In this document: positions 54,522 through 63,597 of the stretch, piece by piece
Numbering within the stretch: position 1 is the first letter of the stretch
How the letters are laid out: each line of letters opens with the position of its first letter
Assembly: GCF_002812705.1 (NCBI RefSeq)
Contig: NZ_CP025030.1
Location: 4,092,001-4,156,000 of the forward strand
DNA from: Achromobacter spanius
GTDB taxonomy: Bacteria; Pseudomonadota; Gammaproteobacteria; Burkholderiales; Burkholderiaceae_B
Reading direction: 5' to 3'
DNA length: 64,000 nucleotides
The notes under the pieces: model-generated
What the model was told of the DNA's origin: nothing
The model's database searches: none
Seen by the model: only the letters and a program-made list of their open reading frames with translations
Made by a program: the position numbers and the translations under genes

Positions 54522-55505
54522 TTAATCAATCGCCGCGCCCGCGGTTTTCACGACCTTGCCCAGGCGGGTGTATTCCTCGGCGCCAAAGTCCTTCAGCGTT
54601 TGGCGCGTGGTGGGCGACGGGATCGCGCCGCGCGACTCCAGCGTCTTCTTCACGTCGGGCCGTTGCAGCGCCTTGTTGACGGCGGCGTTCAGCTTGTCCA
54701 GCACCTCAGGCGGGGTGCCCTTCGGGGCGTACAGGCCGTCCCAGGCGAAGAACTCGTAGCCCTTCACACCCGCTTCGTTCATCGTGGGAATGTCGGGATT
54801 GGACGCCACGCGCTCGGGCGTGGTCACGGCCAGCGCGCGCAGTTTGCCGGCGGCGATCTGGCCCGACACGTTGGGCATGACGTCGATCAGGAACGAGATG
54901 CGCCCGCCCAGCAGGTCGGTCATGGCCGCGCCGCCGCCCTTGTACGGGATGTGCATCACCTTGATGCCCGCCATCTGGTTCAGCAATTCACAGGCCAGAT
55001 GCGACGACGTGCCATTGCCCGCCGAGCCGCAGGTCAGTTCGCCAGGGTGCGATTTGGCGTAGGCCAGCAGTTGGTCCAGCGATTTGAAGCGGTCGTCGGT
55101 ACCGTTCACGACCAAGGCGGCAGCGATGACGGTAAAGCGCGAGATCGGCTCGAAGTCGCTGGGCGCGTAACCCGGGGATTTATACAGCCAGTGGTTGGTG
55201 GCCTGCGTACCGTTGGTGCCGTATGACAGCGTGTAGCCGTCGGGATTGGCGCGCGCCGCGATGGACGTGCCGATGTTGCCGCCCGCGCCGGGGCGGTTTT
55301 CCACGATGATGGATTGGCCCAGTTCGCGCGACAAGGGCTCGGCCACCAGCCGCGCCAGCGTGTCGCCGCCGCCGCCCGCCGCGAACGGCACCACAAGCGT
55401 GATTGCGTGGGTGGGCCAGGCGGCTTGTTGCGCCAGCACCGTGGCGGATGGCAGGGCTGCACAGGCGGCGGCCGCCAGGCAAATCAAGGTCTTGGAAAAT
55501 TTCAT
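54522..55505 (-). CDS. Bug-family periplasmic solute-binding protein
   Basis: A 327-residue Bug receptor. Signal peptide ~1-25, then AWPTHAITLVVPFAAGGGGD, GQSIIVENRPGAGGNIGTSI and MHIPYKGGGAAMTDLLGG. It lies at the end of the aromatic operon, 126 bp after the hydratase gene, so it probably binds the aromatic acid or an intermediate. No TctA/B genes are nearby, so the membrane partner must be elsewhere. Confidence 0.88.
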   Translation of the reverse strand: MKFSKTLICLAAAACAALPSATVLAQQAAWPTHAITLVVPFAAGGGGDTLARLVAEPLSRELGQSIIVENRPGAGGNIGTSIAARANPDGYTLSYGTNGTQATNHWLYKSPGYAPSDFEPISRFTVIAAALVVNGTDDRFKSLDQLLAYAKSHPGELTCGSAGNGTSSHLACELLNQMAGIKVMHIPYKGGGAAMTDLLGGRISFLIDVMPNVSGQIAAGKLRALAVTTPERVASNPDIPTMNEAGVKGYEFFAWDGLYAPKGTPPEVLDKLNAAVNKALQRPDVKKTLESRGAIPSPTTRQTLKDFGAEEYTRLGKVVKTAGAAID

Positions 55506-55631
55506 GCTTGTCTCCTGTGGGGATTGTGCGCGCGCCCGCTTGGGTTTTGGATGTATCGGGCGCGTGTTTTCTTGCGAGCGTTGAAGTGAAATCTGGGCCT
55601 GTTGTGTAGCGGGAAGTATTTGGGGGATGCC

Positions 55632-56432
55632 TCAGACGAAGCGGCAACTCACCGACCCAAGCGGGCCGTAGTCCACATGGAAGGTGTCGCCGGCCTGGGC
55701 AAAAACGGGCCGCGTGAACGAGCCGCTAAGAATGATCTGGCCCGCTTCCAGCGCCACGTCGTGTTCCGCCAGCTTGTTGGCCAGCCACACGACGCCGTTG
55801 GCGGGGTGATTCAGCACGCCCGCCGCCAGGCCGGTTTCCTCGATGACGGCGTTGCGCGACATCATGGCGCCGACCCAGCGCAAGTCCATGTCGCCCACGC
55901 GCACGGGGCGCCCGCCCATCACCACGCCCGCGTTGGCGGCGTTGTCGGCGATGGTGTCAAACACCTTGCGCGGGCGCTTGGACTCGGGGTCGATCTGGTG
56001 CGAGCGCGCATCGATGATCTCAAGCGCCGGAATCACGTAGCGCACGGCGTCCAACACGTCGAAGAGCGTCACGCCGGGGCCTTGCAGTGGGCGGTCCAGG
56101 ATGAAGGCCAGTTCCACTTCCACGCGCGGCACGATGAAGCGGTCACGCGGGATCTCGGCGCCGTCGGCAAACAGCATGTCGTCCAGCAGCGCGCCGTAGT
56201 CGGGCTCGTCAATCTGTGACGACAACTGCATGGCGCGCGAGGTCAGGCCAATCTTGTGACCCACCAGGCGGCGGCCCGACGCAATCTTGTGCGCCACCCA
56301 GGCGCGCTGGATGGCGTAGGCGTCGGCGATCGTGATGTCGGGGTGGTCCAGCGAAAGCTGCCGCACCTGGGTGCGGCGCTGCTCGGCCTCGTCCAGCCGC
56401 AGCGCCAGTGTTTTTATGGTGGTGGCGTCCAT
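55632..56432 (-). CDS. hpaH: 2-oxo-hept-4-ene-1,7-dioate hydratase-type enzyme
   Basis: A 266-residue hydratase of the FAH-related MhpD/HpaH family. Characteristic segments: [40 protein letters not shown] (metal-binding Glu), [11 protein letters not shown] and [12 protein letters not shown], ending [12 protein letters not shown]. It closely follows HpaH, which hydrates the oxo-dienoate from homoprotocatechuate. No hpaB-F genes are here, so its role in a gentisate-like route is unclear. It starts 73 bp after the NTF2-like gene. Its stop is 126 bp before the Bug start. Confidence 0.85.
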   Translation of the reverse strand: MDATTIKTLALRLDEAEQRRTQVRQLSLDHPDITIADAYAIQRAWVAHKIASGRRLVGHKIGLTSRAMQLSSQIDEPDYGALLDDMLFADGAEIPRDRFIVPRVEVELAFILDRPLQGPGVTLFDVLDAVRYVIPALEIIDARSHQIDPESKRPRKVFDTIADNAANAGVVMGGRPVRVGDMDLRWVGAMMSRNAVIEETGLAAGVLNHPANGVVWLANKLAEHDVALEAGQIILSGSFTRPVFAQAGDTFHVDYGPLGSVSCRFV

Positions 56433-56505
56433 TGATGTCTCCTTGGGGGTGCTTTGTTTGTGCTTTGTTTGTGCTTTTCAGTGTTGTTTGCGTGGGCGTT
56501 GCCGA

Positions 56506-56958
56506 TTACTCGGGCGGCAGATGGCGGCGGCTGCTTTTGTCGGCCAGGCGCCAGCCGTCCGGCGTGGCGACAAGCACGTCACGGCATTCGCGGATGGATA
56601 CCAGGCGGGGCGCCCCACCCTGCTCTTGCGGCACGCTGTCGTACGCCGTCAGGAAGTAGCCGACCGTGGCGCGTGCCGGGGTGCGCTCGGGGTCGCTCGC
56701 TTGCTCGACCGCCTCCAGCCGCAGGTTGGTAATGACATGGCAAGTGCTGCGCTCGGGAGCCCGGGCGTTCAGCGCGGCCAGCACTTCTTGCGGGCCGCAT
56801 AGCCGCTTTCCCTGGCGCATCCACACGCCCTCAGGCGCCATCAGCACGGCGGCGGCATCGTGTCGCCGGGTGTCCAGCGCATGAAAAAACGTCAAGACCA
56901 CCGCTTCGCAAGCGGCCTTGATCTCTATGGCCTGCATGGCTTCTGAAGCATGTTCCAT
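56506..56958 (-). CDS. NTF2/SnoaL-like protein
   Basis: A 150-residue protein of the nuclear-transport-factor-2/SnoaL fold: AACEAVVLTFFHALDTRRHD, GVWMRQGKRLCGPQEVLAAL, then CHVITNLRLEAVEQ. The fold also includes oxygenase beta subunits and small isomerases. Start set by AAGGGAG upstream of ATG; a longer in-frame extension runs through the reductase gene. It begins 16 bp after the ferredoxin reductase gene. Its reaction in this operon is unknown. Confidence 0.75.
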   Translation of the reverse strand: MEHASEAMQAIEIKAACEAVVLTFFHALDTRRHDAAAVLMAPEGVWMRQGKRLCGPQEVLAALNARAPERSTCHVITNLRLEAVEQASDPERTPARATVGYFLTAYDSVPQEQGGAPRLVSIRECRDVLVATPDGWRLADKSSRRHLPPE

Positions 56959-56974
56959 ATTGTGTCGCGCTCCC

Positions 56975-58204
56975 TTATCCGATTTGGGCGTTGGCCAGCG
57001 GCACGTCTGGCTGCTGTAGTAACGCCGGGTCCACCACCGCGCGTTGCGCGATCCATTTCCGCAGTTGGCGCAAGTCCCGGGCAGCATTGACCGCCACGCC
57101 GGCCACGACGCGGCCGCTGGCGTCCAGCGCCACCGACAGCAAGACACGCGCGTCGGCCTGCGGGCGCAGCACTTCGCTGGCCGCCAACGCCGGAAAGCCC
57201 ACGATCTGCACCATGGCGTCGTACTGCTCGGACCAGACCGCGCCGCTGGGCAGATACGGCGCCGTCTCGCCCAGCGCACACAGCGCGGCGGCCGTGCCCT
57301 GGTCTTGCGCGTTCTGCCAGGATTCCAATCGCACCGGGCCACCCGCATCGGCGTGCACCGACACGGCCACGTCGCCCGCGGCGTAGACATCCGGCGCCGA
57401 CGTGCGGCAATACTCATCGACCAGCACACCGCGCTGGCAGGCTATGCCCGCCTCGCGCGCCAGTGCGTCGTTGGCTTGTAGCCCCACGCCCAGCACCACG
57501 GCGTGCGCCGCGATGCGGGTGCCGTCAGCCAGCTCGGCCACGGGACGCCCGTCTGCTTGCGCATGGACCGCAAGCAGGCTGGCGCCCAGCATGAGGTTCA
57601 CGCCGGCTTGTGCATGCATCGCGGCCAGGTACGCGGAAACGCCCGGCAGTACGCTGCGGGCGCATAGCCGTGGGGCCTGTTCCAGCACGGTGACCTGGGT
57701 GCCGGCCTGGCGCGCGGTGGCGGCCACTTCCAGCCCGATCCATCCGCCGCCCACAATCAGCACGTGCTTGTCCGGCCCCAACTGGGCGCGCAGACGCAGC
57801 GCGTCGTCGCGGGTGCGCAGCACGTAAACACCGGCATGGTTGATGCCCGGCAACGGTGGCACGACCGGTCGCCCACCCATGCACAGAATCAGCTTGTCGT
57901 AGGCAATTGAGGCGCCGTCGGACGTGTCCACCTGCTTGTCGGCCAGCCGTAAGCGCGTGGCGGCCACGCCGGGCTGGAACGCCACGTTCAGCGCCGCCAG
58001 CCGCTCGGCCGAAAACAGTTCGGTGCTTTCGGCGGGCGCGTGCCCGCCCAGCACGGCCTTGCTCAAGGGCGGACGTTCATAGGGCGCGTGCGGCTCGTCG
58101 CCCAGCAGCACCACACGGCCGGCGTAGCCGCGTTCGCGCAGGGTGGCGGCGGCCCAACCGCCCGCCTGCCCCGCGCCCACGATGACGATCGCGTCCGAGT
58201 TCAC
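56975..58204 (-). CDS. Ferredoxin reductase of the ring-hydroxylating oxygenase
   Basis: A 409-residue FAD/NAD(P)H ferredoxin reductase. FAD site VIVGAGQAGGWAAATLRERG, then YERPPLSKAVLGG; NAD site LIVGGGWIGLEVAATARQAG; second FAD motif VYAAGDVA. It passes electrons from NAD(P)H to the Rieske ferredoxin. The start is GTG in a GTGA overlap with the ferredoxin gene; longer frames upstream are in the ferredoxin gene. Confidence 0.9.
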   Translation of the reverse strand: MNSDAIVIVGAGQAGGWAAATLRERGYAGRVVLLGDEPHAPYERPPLSKAVLGGHAPAESTELFSAERLAALNVAFQPGVAATRLRLADKQVDTSDGASIAYDKLILCMGGRPVVPPLPGINHAGVYVLRTRDDALRLRAQLGPDKHVLIVGGGWIGLEVAATARQAGTQVTVLEQAPRLCARSVLPGVSAYLAAMHAQAGVNLMLGASLLAVHAQADGRPVAELADGTRIAAHAVVLGVGLQANDALAREAGIACQRGVLVDEYCRTSAPDVYAAGDVAVSVHADAGGPVRLESWQNAQDQGTAAALCALGETAPYLPSGAVWSEQYDAMVQIVGFPALAASEVLRPQADARVLLSVALDASGRVVAGVAVNAARDLRQLRKWIAQRAVVDPALLQQPDVPLANAQIG

Positions 58205-58521
58205 GCGGCTTCTGCCTTCAGGTAGATGGTGTCGGCCTCGACCCGCACCTCGTAGCGGCGCAGGTCGGTGGTAACGGGCGGGCATTGCGGCTTGCCGGTA
58301 CGGATGTCGAACACGCCCTGGTGCAGCGGGCATTCGATGGTGCCGTCTTCCAGGTAGCCGTCTGCCAGGCTGGCGTTGCCGTGCGGGCAGCGATCCTGGG
58401 TGGCACAGATGTCGTCGGGCAGCTTGTACAGGCAGACGGCCTCGCCTTCATGCACGACGCGCAGCGTGCCGGTGTCGGGCGAAATGTCCGCCACCAGCGC
58501 AACGGGTTTCCAGGTCTCCAT
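58201..58521 (-). CDS. Rieske [2Fe-2S] ferredoxin
   Basis: A 106-residue ferredoxin. Cluster ligands in CPHGNASL and CPLHQGVFD, the standard C-x-H...C-x2-H Rieske pair. Carries electrons between the reductase and the oxygenase alpha subunit. Two bases after the alpha stop; overlaps the reductase start by 4 bp. Confidence 0.93.
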   Translation of the reverse strand: METWKPVALVADISPDTGTLRVVHEGEAVCLYKLPDDICATQDRCPHGNASLADGYLEDGTIECPLHQGVFDIRTGKPQCPPVTTDLRRYEVRVEADTIYLKAEAA

Positions 58522-58523
58522 GA

Positions 58524-59792
58524 TTACAACCCCATCGCCTTGCGGTAATAGTCATAGAACGACCGGATCAGCACCTCGGTCACCATGTAGTCGGCCGGTT
58601 CGGTGTCGCGCCCGCCCATTTCCACGATGCCGCGCGCCTCGGGGTAGCCCGTGACGCCGATCTGCACCTGGTTCAGCATTTCGCTGTCGTCCATCGACAC
58701 AAAGCCGGCCGGCCCCAGCAGGTTGGCGTGTTTCAGGCGCAGCCGGGTCATTTCCTCGTCGTCGTCCTCGTAGCCGTAATAAGTAAAGACCAGCTCGTGC
58801 TCGGTCGGGCTGCGCGGAATGACATGGCGCGTCTTTAGCGAATTGGCCTGGATGCCGAATTGCGCGGCCGGAAACACCCAGGCACCGCCCACGCGGCCCC
58901 GGTTGAACTCGGCGCGCGGGGTCACGGTTTCCAGGTCCAGCAGTTCCAGGTCGTCGCGGAACCGGCTCATTTCCGTGGTGGCCTCGGTCTTCTTCTTGCC
59001 TTCGTTGTGCGACACCATGACGCTGTGCGCGCCGCCACCCGTGGGAATGCATTCCGACTTGGAATCCGCGCGCCACAGCCCGAAGGTGATGTAGAAGGTG
59101 TGCAGCAAGGTGGCGTGGTACGGGTCTTTCAGGTTTTCCAGGTACATCTTCCAGTTGCTGGGAATCAACTGGCGGCTGTAGCCCAACAGCTTGAGCGGCT
59201 TGCCCGGCAACATGTGGTCAATTTCGGCCAGCACTTCCGGGCCGCAATAGTCTTCAAAGCTGGGCGCGTCTTCGGAGAACGTGGCCCAGATGGAGCCGCC
59301 CCGGTTCACGGTGCGCAGCTTGCGGATGCCGTTCTGCTTGGGGTCGAAGTCGCGCGGCATGCCGCCCTTGCCCATGGCGCCGCGCCGGAACGGCACGCCT
59401 TGCAGGTTGCCGTGCAGGTCGTAGTTCCATTGGTGATACGGGCAGGTGAAATCGGTGACGCGGCCGGTGTTCTGCCAGCAGATCTGCGCGCCGCGATGCG
59501 CGCAGCGGTTTTCCAGCACGTTCACGTCGCCCGTTTCGGTGCGCACCATGATGACCGGGCGGTTGCCGATCCAGTTGCGCTTGTAGCTGCCGGTTTCGGG
59601 CACTTCGCATTCCAGGCCCACGTAGTTCCAGGTCTGGCCGGCGAAGAATACGTCCATTTCCTTCTGGAAGATGGCGGGGTCGGTGTAGACCCAGTTGGGG
59701 ATGCGCGTGTAGCCCTCTTTGGGCCAGCGGCGTTCAAGATGGATGGGGGCCGCGGCGGGCGTGTCCAGCACGGCGGAATCGGAACAGGTCAT
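58524..59792 (-). CDS. Ring-hydroxylating oxygenase alpha subunit
   Basis: A 422-residue RHO large subunit. Rieske ligands in CAHRGAQI and CPYHQWNYD; mononuclear iron site NLKDPYHATLLHTF (Asp bridge and two His). Overall type resembles salicylate 5-hydroxylase/anthranilate dioxygenase subunits. With the downstream gentisate-like cupin this suggests hydroxylation of a salicylate- or anthranilate-type acid at position 5. Start Met has AAGGA seven bases upstream; a longer in-frame start is six codons earlier. Gap to the beta gene is 20 bp. Confidence 0.9.
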   Translation of the reverse strand: MTCSDSAVLDTPAAAPIHLERRWPKEGYTRIPNWVYTDPAIFQKEMDVFFAGQTWNYVGLECEVPETGSYKRNWIGNRPVIMVRTETGDVNVLENRCAHRGAQICWQNTGRVTDFTCPYHQWNYDLHGNLQGVPFRRGAMGKGGMPRDFDPKQNGIRKLRTVNRGGSIWATFSEDAPSFEDYCGPEVLAEIDHMLPGKPLKLLGYSRQLIPSNWKMYLENLKDPYHATLLHTFYITFGLWRADSKSECIPTGGGAHSVMVSHNEGKKKTEATTEMSRFRDDLELLDLETVTPRAEFNRGRVGGAWVFPAAQFGIQANSLKTRHVIPRSPTEHELVFTYYGYEDDDEEMTRLRLKHANLLGPAGFVSMDDSEMLNQVQIGVTGYPEARGIVEMGGRDTEPADYMVTEVLIRSFYDYYRKAMGL

Positions 59793-59812
59793 GGCTTTTC
59801 CTTCAAGCAAAT

Positions 59813-60304
59813 TCAGATGGGCACGATCAGCGACGTGCGCACGCGGTAGTTGTCGTACACGCAGTCGCGGCGGCTGATGGCCAGGCCTTCGGGGGTGACG
59901 CGCAGCACGTCCAGGTAGCGGCCCACCATGTTCAGGCTGGGCTCGCGGTCGGAAAGCGACTCCATGATGGCGAAGTTGGCTTGCGACACGATGTGGTCGC
60001 CCTGCACTTCCATCACACGCACGCCGCTGATGAAGTGGCGCAGCGAACGCGGTTCAAACATGGTGGTTTCGCGCAGCGCGGTCACGCGGTCGCGCACCAT
60101 GTTCTTGTTCATGCAATAGATCAGGCCCAGCGGCAGGCCCGCGTCGTGGTTCTCGCGGGACAGCACGCGGTAGTGGCAGTCTTCGGTGAAGAAGTCAGGC
60201 CATTCTTCAAGCCGCCCCTCGTCCAGGCAAAAGGCGTAGTCGTCGTAGAAGTCACGCAGTTGCGCGCGCAGGGCCGGGGCGTCGGTCAGGTCGGTCAGGG
60301 TCAT
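59813..60304 (-). CDS. Ring-hydroxylating oxygenase beta subunit
   Basis: A 163-residue RHO small subunit with the cystatin/NTF2-like fold: RDFYDDYAFCLDEGRLEEWP and FFTEDCHYRVLSREN are family hallmarks. It forms the alpha3beta3 complex with the alpha subunit and has no cofactor. It starts 41 bp after the cupin dioxygenase gene. Confidence 0.92.
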   Translation of the reverse strand: MTLTDLTDAPALRAQLRDFYDDYAFCLDEGRLEEWPDFFTEDCHYRVLSRENHDAGLPLGLIYCMNKNMVRDRVTALRETTMFEPRSLRHFISGVRVMEVQGDHIVSQANFAIMESLSDREPSLNMVGRYLDVLRVTPEGLAISRRDCVYDNYRVRTSLIVPI

Positions 60305-60345
60305 GAGGAATCCGGAGTGTGTTTCGGGGGAAGGCGCGGCGTGCT

Positions 60346-61446
60346 TCAGGTCGCGGCCGCCAATTGCGCACGGTTGCTTTCAAAGCCACTCTGGCTGCCC
60401 AGCGCCAGAATGGGTTCCTGCATGCGCTCCTGCCAGATCAGCGATTCCATGGCGATTTGCAGCGGGTGGTCTTGCACCGTCAGCGCGGACGTGGTTTCGG
60501 TGCCGGAATGGTGCGAGTGCATGGCCCAGCCGGGCGCGGACAGGATCAGGTCACCTGCCTTCCAGTCCAGCCGCACGCCGTTGACCTTGCTGTAGCCGTT
60601 GCCGCGCAGGTAATAGTTGATGGCCGACGAGCTGTGTCGGTGCGGCACGTGGTGGTTGTCCGGCGGCGACGACGAAATGGTGGCGAAGAAGCTGTGGGTG
60701 GTGCCGATGCGGCGTTCGGTGGCCGGGTTGTACAGCACGAACAGGCGGCGTCCGTTGTAGCCGCGCGCCATGTCTTCCACGGTGGGCAGGTAGCGCGACA
60801 CCGCCTGCCAGGGCCAATGCAGCGCCTTGGATTCCAGCACGTCAATGTCGATCAGCCATTCGTAGCCCATCAGCCACGCGCCCTCGGGTGTGATCTGTTC
60901 GCGCAGCGCCAGGTCGCGCGATCGCGCGGCGTCGGGCGCGCGCGGCGGCACGGGCTTCGTGTTGGCATCGGCCGGCGGCACGTTGCCGTCAAACTCTTCC
61001 ACGTAGTGGATTTCCAGCTTTTCCAGCAAGGGCGCGTTCGAGTACGACAAGCGCACCCACGGCGTCTTGCCGTCATTGCGGTACGAATGCACCTGCATGG
61101 CGGGGGTATTCCAGACGTCCCAATGCCCCACGCGGATATCGCGGCCGGCCACGGTCGCCACGCCCTCGCCGCTGATACAGATCTCCAGCATGTTGGAGTT
61201 CTTGCGCAGGTTGTAGGTGCGTTCGCCGGGGTTGACCACGTTGATGGTCACGTCGGTACCCGGGGCCAGACCCAGCCCGGGCGCGGCGGCCTCGGGGTGC
61301 GTGATGAGCGAGGCGCGGCGGCCGTTGTCGGGCCGGGGCGCGTCAATCAACCGTTCGATTTCCAGATCGATGTCCTCTTTCGGGATCACGATCGACGGCC
61401 ATTTGTTTTGTTCGCGGGGGCTGGCCCCGCTGACGTCGACGAACAT
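60346..61446 (-). CDS. Gentisate 1,2-dioxygenase-like bicupin
   Basis: A 366-residue bicupin. N-terminal cupin ~60-130 (MLEICISGEGVATVAGRDIR, then GHWDVWNTPAMQVHSY); C-terminal cupin ~235-330 with NHHVPHRHSSSAINYYLRG, the His pair expected to bind Fe(II). Gentisate dioxygenases and 5-substituted-salicylate dioxygenases share this fold and cleave the ring beside a carboxyl. AGGAG precedes the start. The substrate is not certain: gentisate or an amino-hydroxy analogue. Confidence 0.82.
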   Translation of the reverse strand: MFVDVSGASPREQNKWPSIVIPKEDIDLEIERLIDAPRPDNGRRASLITHPEAAAPGLGLAPGTDVTINVVNPGERTYNLRKNSNMLEICISGEGVATVAGRDIRVGHWDVWNTPAMQVHSYRNDGKTPWVRLSYSNAPLLEKLEIHYVEEFDGNVPPADANTKPVPPRAPDAARSRDLALREQITPEGAWLMGYEWLIDIDVLESKALHWPWQAVSRYLPTVEDMARGYNGRRLFVLYNPATERRIGTTHSFFATISSSPPDNHHVPHRHSSSAINYYLRGNGYSKVNGVRLDWKAGDLILSAPGWAMHSHHSGTETTSALTVQDHPLQIAMESLIWQERMQEPILALGSQSGFESNRAQLAAAT

Positions 61447-61524
61447 GCTTGTCTCCTCTTGCTTCCGGCGCTTGCCGAATGTCTTGTTGAACGTTGTTTG
61501 GGCTCAGGGATCTGTCTTCAGACT

Positions 61525-62523
61525 TCAGGGCTGCGACAGCAGCAGGTTTTCGCGGGTCTGCGGCGGCAGTTCCACCCCCAGCCCGTGGTCGCGTGCGTGC
61601 TCGTACACCACGCGCGCCATCGCCAGGTCAGACAGGCCCATGCCCATGCCCTTGAAGATCGTCAGCCGGGCGCCATCAGGACGTGATTCGCCGGCCGCCA
61701 GCAATTGGCCCAACACCGACACGCCCTGCCACGGCGCGCCGTCCGATCCGTATTGCTCGCGCAGTTCACGCGAGCCCTTGCGGGCGTTTTCCAGGTCGTC
61801 CACCACCACGCGGTCGGTCAGGCTGAACACGTCTTGCGCGAATTCGGCCTTGGCGGGCAGGATGGCGCCCACCGCGTTCAAGTGCCGGCAGTCGGCCAGC
61901 ATGGCCGCGTCCACGAAAGGCTCGACCGCGCGCGTGATCAGCGTGACGATCTCGGCGCCCGCCAGCGCGTGTTCCAGGCTGGGGGATGCCTGGATATCGA
62001 AGCCATACTTGCCGGCCACGCTGGCCACGAAGGCCTGGCGCTTTTCGGGCGTGGGGCTATAGACGCGCACCTGGCGCAAGGGGCGCACCGCCGCCAGCGC
62101 TGCCAGTTGCGTGACCGCTTGCGGGCCGGTGCCGATCAGCGCGGCGCGGGTGGCGTCGGCCGGCGCCAGGGTGCGCGTGGCCACGCCGCTGATCGCCGCC
62201 GTGCGCAACATGCCCAGCGCGCGCGCTTCGATAATGGCGCGCAGCGTGCCCGTTGCCGCATCAAACAGGCTGAACAGCGAGCCGCCGCCCGCCTTGGTGT
62301 GCACCCAGGTCTTGAACCCGGCGTAACCGGCCGGACCCGTCTGCACGGAACCCAATGCATGCATTGAGCTGCCGTCGCCCCAGGTGGCCAGCGTCTTGGG
62401 CAGGTTGCGCGCTTCTTCGCGCGCCTGCGCCACCAGCATGTCTTGCAGCGCGTCGATGGCGCGATGGATGTTCAGCACCGAGACTACGTCCCGTTCCGTC
62501 AGATACCGCAGCGCATCAGCCAT
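61525..62523 (-). CDS. Ornithine cyclodeaminase/mu-crystallin family protein
   Basis: A 332-residue OCD-like enzyme. NAD(P)-binding region ALIGTGPQAVTQLAALAAV (~128-146), TWVHTKAGGGSLFSLFD near the front, and LNAVGAILPAKAEFAQDVF. Family members remove ammonia from or reduce imines of amino acids. Its presence in an aromatic operon hints at a nitrogen-bearing intermediate. It overlaps the FAH gene by 8 bp. Confidence 0.85.
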   Translation of the reverse strand: MADALRYLTERDVVSVLNIHRAIDALQDMLVAQAREEARNLPKTLATWGDGSSMHALGSVQTGPAGYAGFKTWVHTKAGGGSLFSLFDAATGTLRAIIEARALGMLRTAAISGVATRTLAPADATRAALIGTGPQAVTQLAALAAVRPLRQVRVYSPTPEKRQAFVASVAGKYGFDIQASPSLEHALAGAEIVTLITRAVEPFVDAAMLADCRHLNAVGAILPAKAEFAQDVFSLTDRVVVDDLENARKGSRELREQYGSDGAPWQGVSVLGQLLAAGESRPDGARLTIFKGMGMGLSDLAMARVVYEHARDHGLGVELPPQTRENLLLSQP

Positions 62524-63382
62524 GCGCGTCTCCTTGTTGGCAGGCGGGTTCGTCCGCCACCGTATTGACCAGCGTGCCGATGCCGGGGATGTCCACTTCC
62601 AGCGTGTCGCCCGCCACCATGAAGCGCGGCGGCTTGCGGCTGGAGCCCACGCCTTCGGGGGTGCCGGTGGCGATGATGTCGCCCGGCGACAGCGGTGTGA
62701 ACGCGCTGATGTAGGCGATGAGTTCGGGAATGGGAAAGATCAGGTCGGACACCTGGCCGTGCTGCATCCGTTCGCCATTCAGGCGTGACATGACTTCCAG
62801 GCGGGACGGGTCGCCTACTTCGTCAGCGGTGACCAGCCACGGACCGATGGCGCCGCTGCGTTCGAAGTTCTTGCCGGGCGTGACCTGCGCGTTGTGCTTT
62901 TGAAAGTCGCGCACCGAGTTTTCGGCCATGCAGGTGTAGCCCGCCACGTGCGATAGCGCGTCTTCGGCCGCAATGTGGCGCCCGCCCCGGCCGATCACCA
63001 CCGCCAGTTCGCCTTCGTAGTCGAAGCGGTCGGATGCGCGCGGTTTCCACACGGGTTCGCGATGGCCCACCACGCTATCGGCAAAGCGGACAAACATGGA
63101 CGGATGCGCCGGCAGGTCGCGGCCGGCTTCGGCTACGTGCCGCCCGTAGTTCAAGCCCACGCACAGGATCTTGCCCGGCGCGGGCACGGGGGGCAGCCAT
63201 TGCAGACCGGCCAAGGGCCTACAGGGCATCCCGTCGGCCTGGGCCGCGCCAGCGATCTCGTCCAGGCCCGCTTCCAAGCCGGCGATGACGTCGGGCCAGA
63301 CGTGGGTCAACACCACGACGTCGGTGTCTCGCACGACGCCCCAGGCGTTGCGCCCGGCCTCCAAGAAGCTGATGAGCTTCAT
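62516..63382 (-). CDS. FAH-family hydrolase/isomerase
   Basis: A 288-residue fumarylacetoacetate-hydrolase-fold protein. LCVGLNYGRHVAEAGRDLP, FDYEGELAVVIGRGG (metal-binding Glu), ENSVRDFQKH and TGTPEGVGSSRKPP. The group includes maleylpyruvate/fumarylpyruvate hydrolases and HpaG isomerases, so it can follow the cupin step. Start chosen for AGGAG upstream; a longer frame would cross a GCATGC element. First gene of the ten-gene operon. Confidence 0.87.
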   Translation of the reverse strand: MKLISFLEAGRNAWGVVRDTDVVVLTHVWPDVIAGLEAGLDEIAGAAQADGMPCRPLAGLQWLPPVPAPGKILCVGLNYGRHVAEAGRDLPAHPSMFVRFADSVVGHREPVWKPRASDRFDYEGELAVVIGRGGRHIAAEDALSHVAGYTCMAENSVRDFQKHNAQVTPGKNFERSGAIGPWLVTADEVGDPSRLEVMSRLNGERMQHGQVSDLIFPIPELIAYISAFTPLSPGDIIATGTPEGVGSSRKPPRFMVAGDTLEVDIPGIGTLVNTVADEPACQQGDAHG

Positions 63383-63395
63383 TCTTGTCTCCTGT

Positions 63396-63438
63396 GCATG
63401 CGGCCATAAAGCATGCAGCCATCGATTCCGTTGCATGC
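63396..63438. promoter_or_regulatory. GCATGC elements 1-3 near the FAH start
   Basis: GCATGC occurs at 63396-63401, 63411-63416 and 63433-63438, the last within TTGCATGCAT. Together with the two 3' copies they make five in about 150 bp. They lie in the leader/promoter of the FAH gene on the minus strand. Confidence 0.5.
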
Positions 63439-63481
63439 ATTCGAGGGCTTATTTGCCATCTGACCGCTGTTTTTCCGAATT

Positions 63482-63546
63482 ATTGCATGCAATTTTGACG
63501 AATCGCAAGACCCACAACGTTTTTTATTGGCCAATTGCATGCAATT
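63482..63546. promoter_or_regulatory. Paired ATTGCATGCAAT operators
   Basis: ATTGCATGCAAT is a perfect palindrome at 63482-63493 and again within AATTGCATGCAATT (63533-63546). The centres are 52 bp apart, and the TTGCATGCAT copy at 63431 is another 52 bp upstream. This is the likely binding array of the divergent GntR regulator. Confidence 0.7.
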
Positions 63547-63597
63547 TTCTAGGTACACTGGAGCCCCTTTCCGACACGTTTCAGTCGACGCCCCGCT

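Noticed and set aside
60319..61686. 455-codon plus-strand frame opposite the cupin dioxygenase
   Set aside because: Antisense to a gene with clear cupin motifs and ribosome site; no signal of its own.
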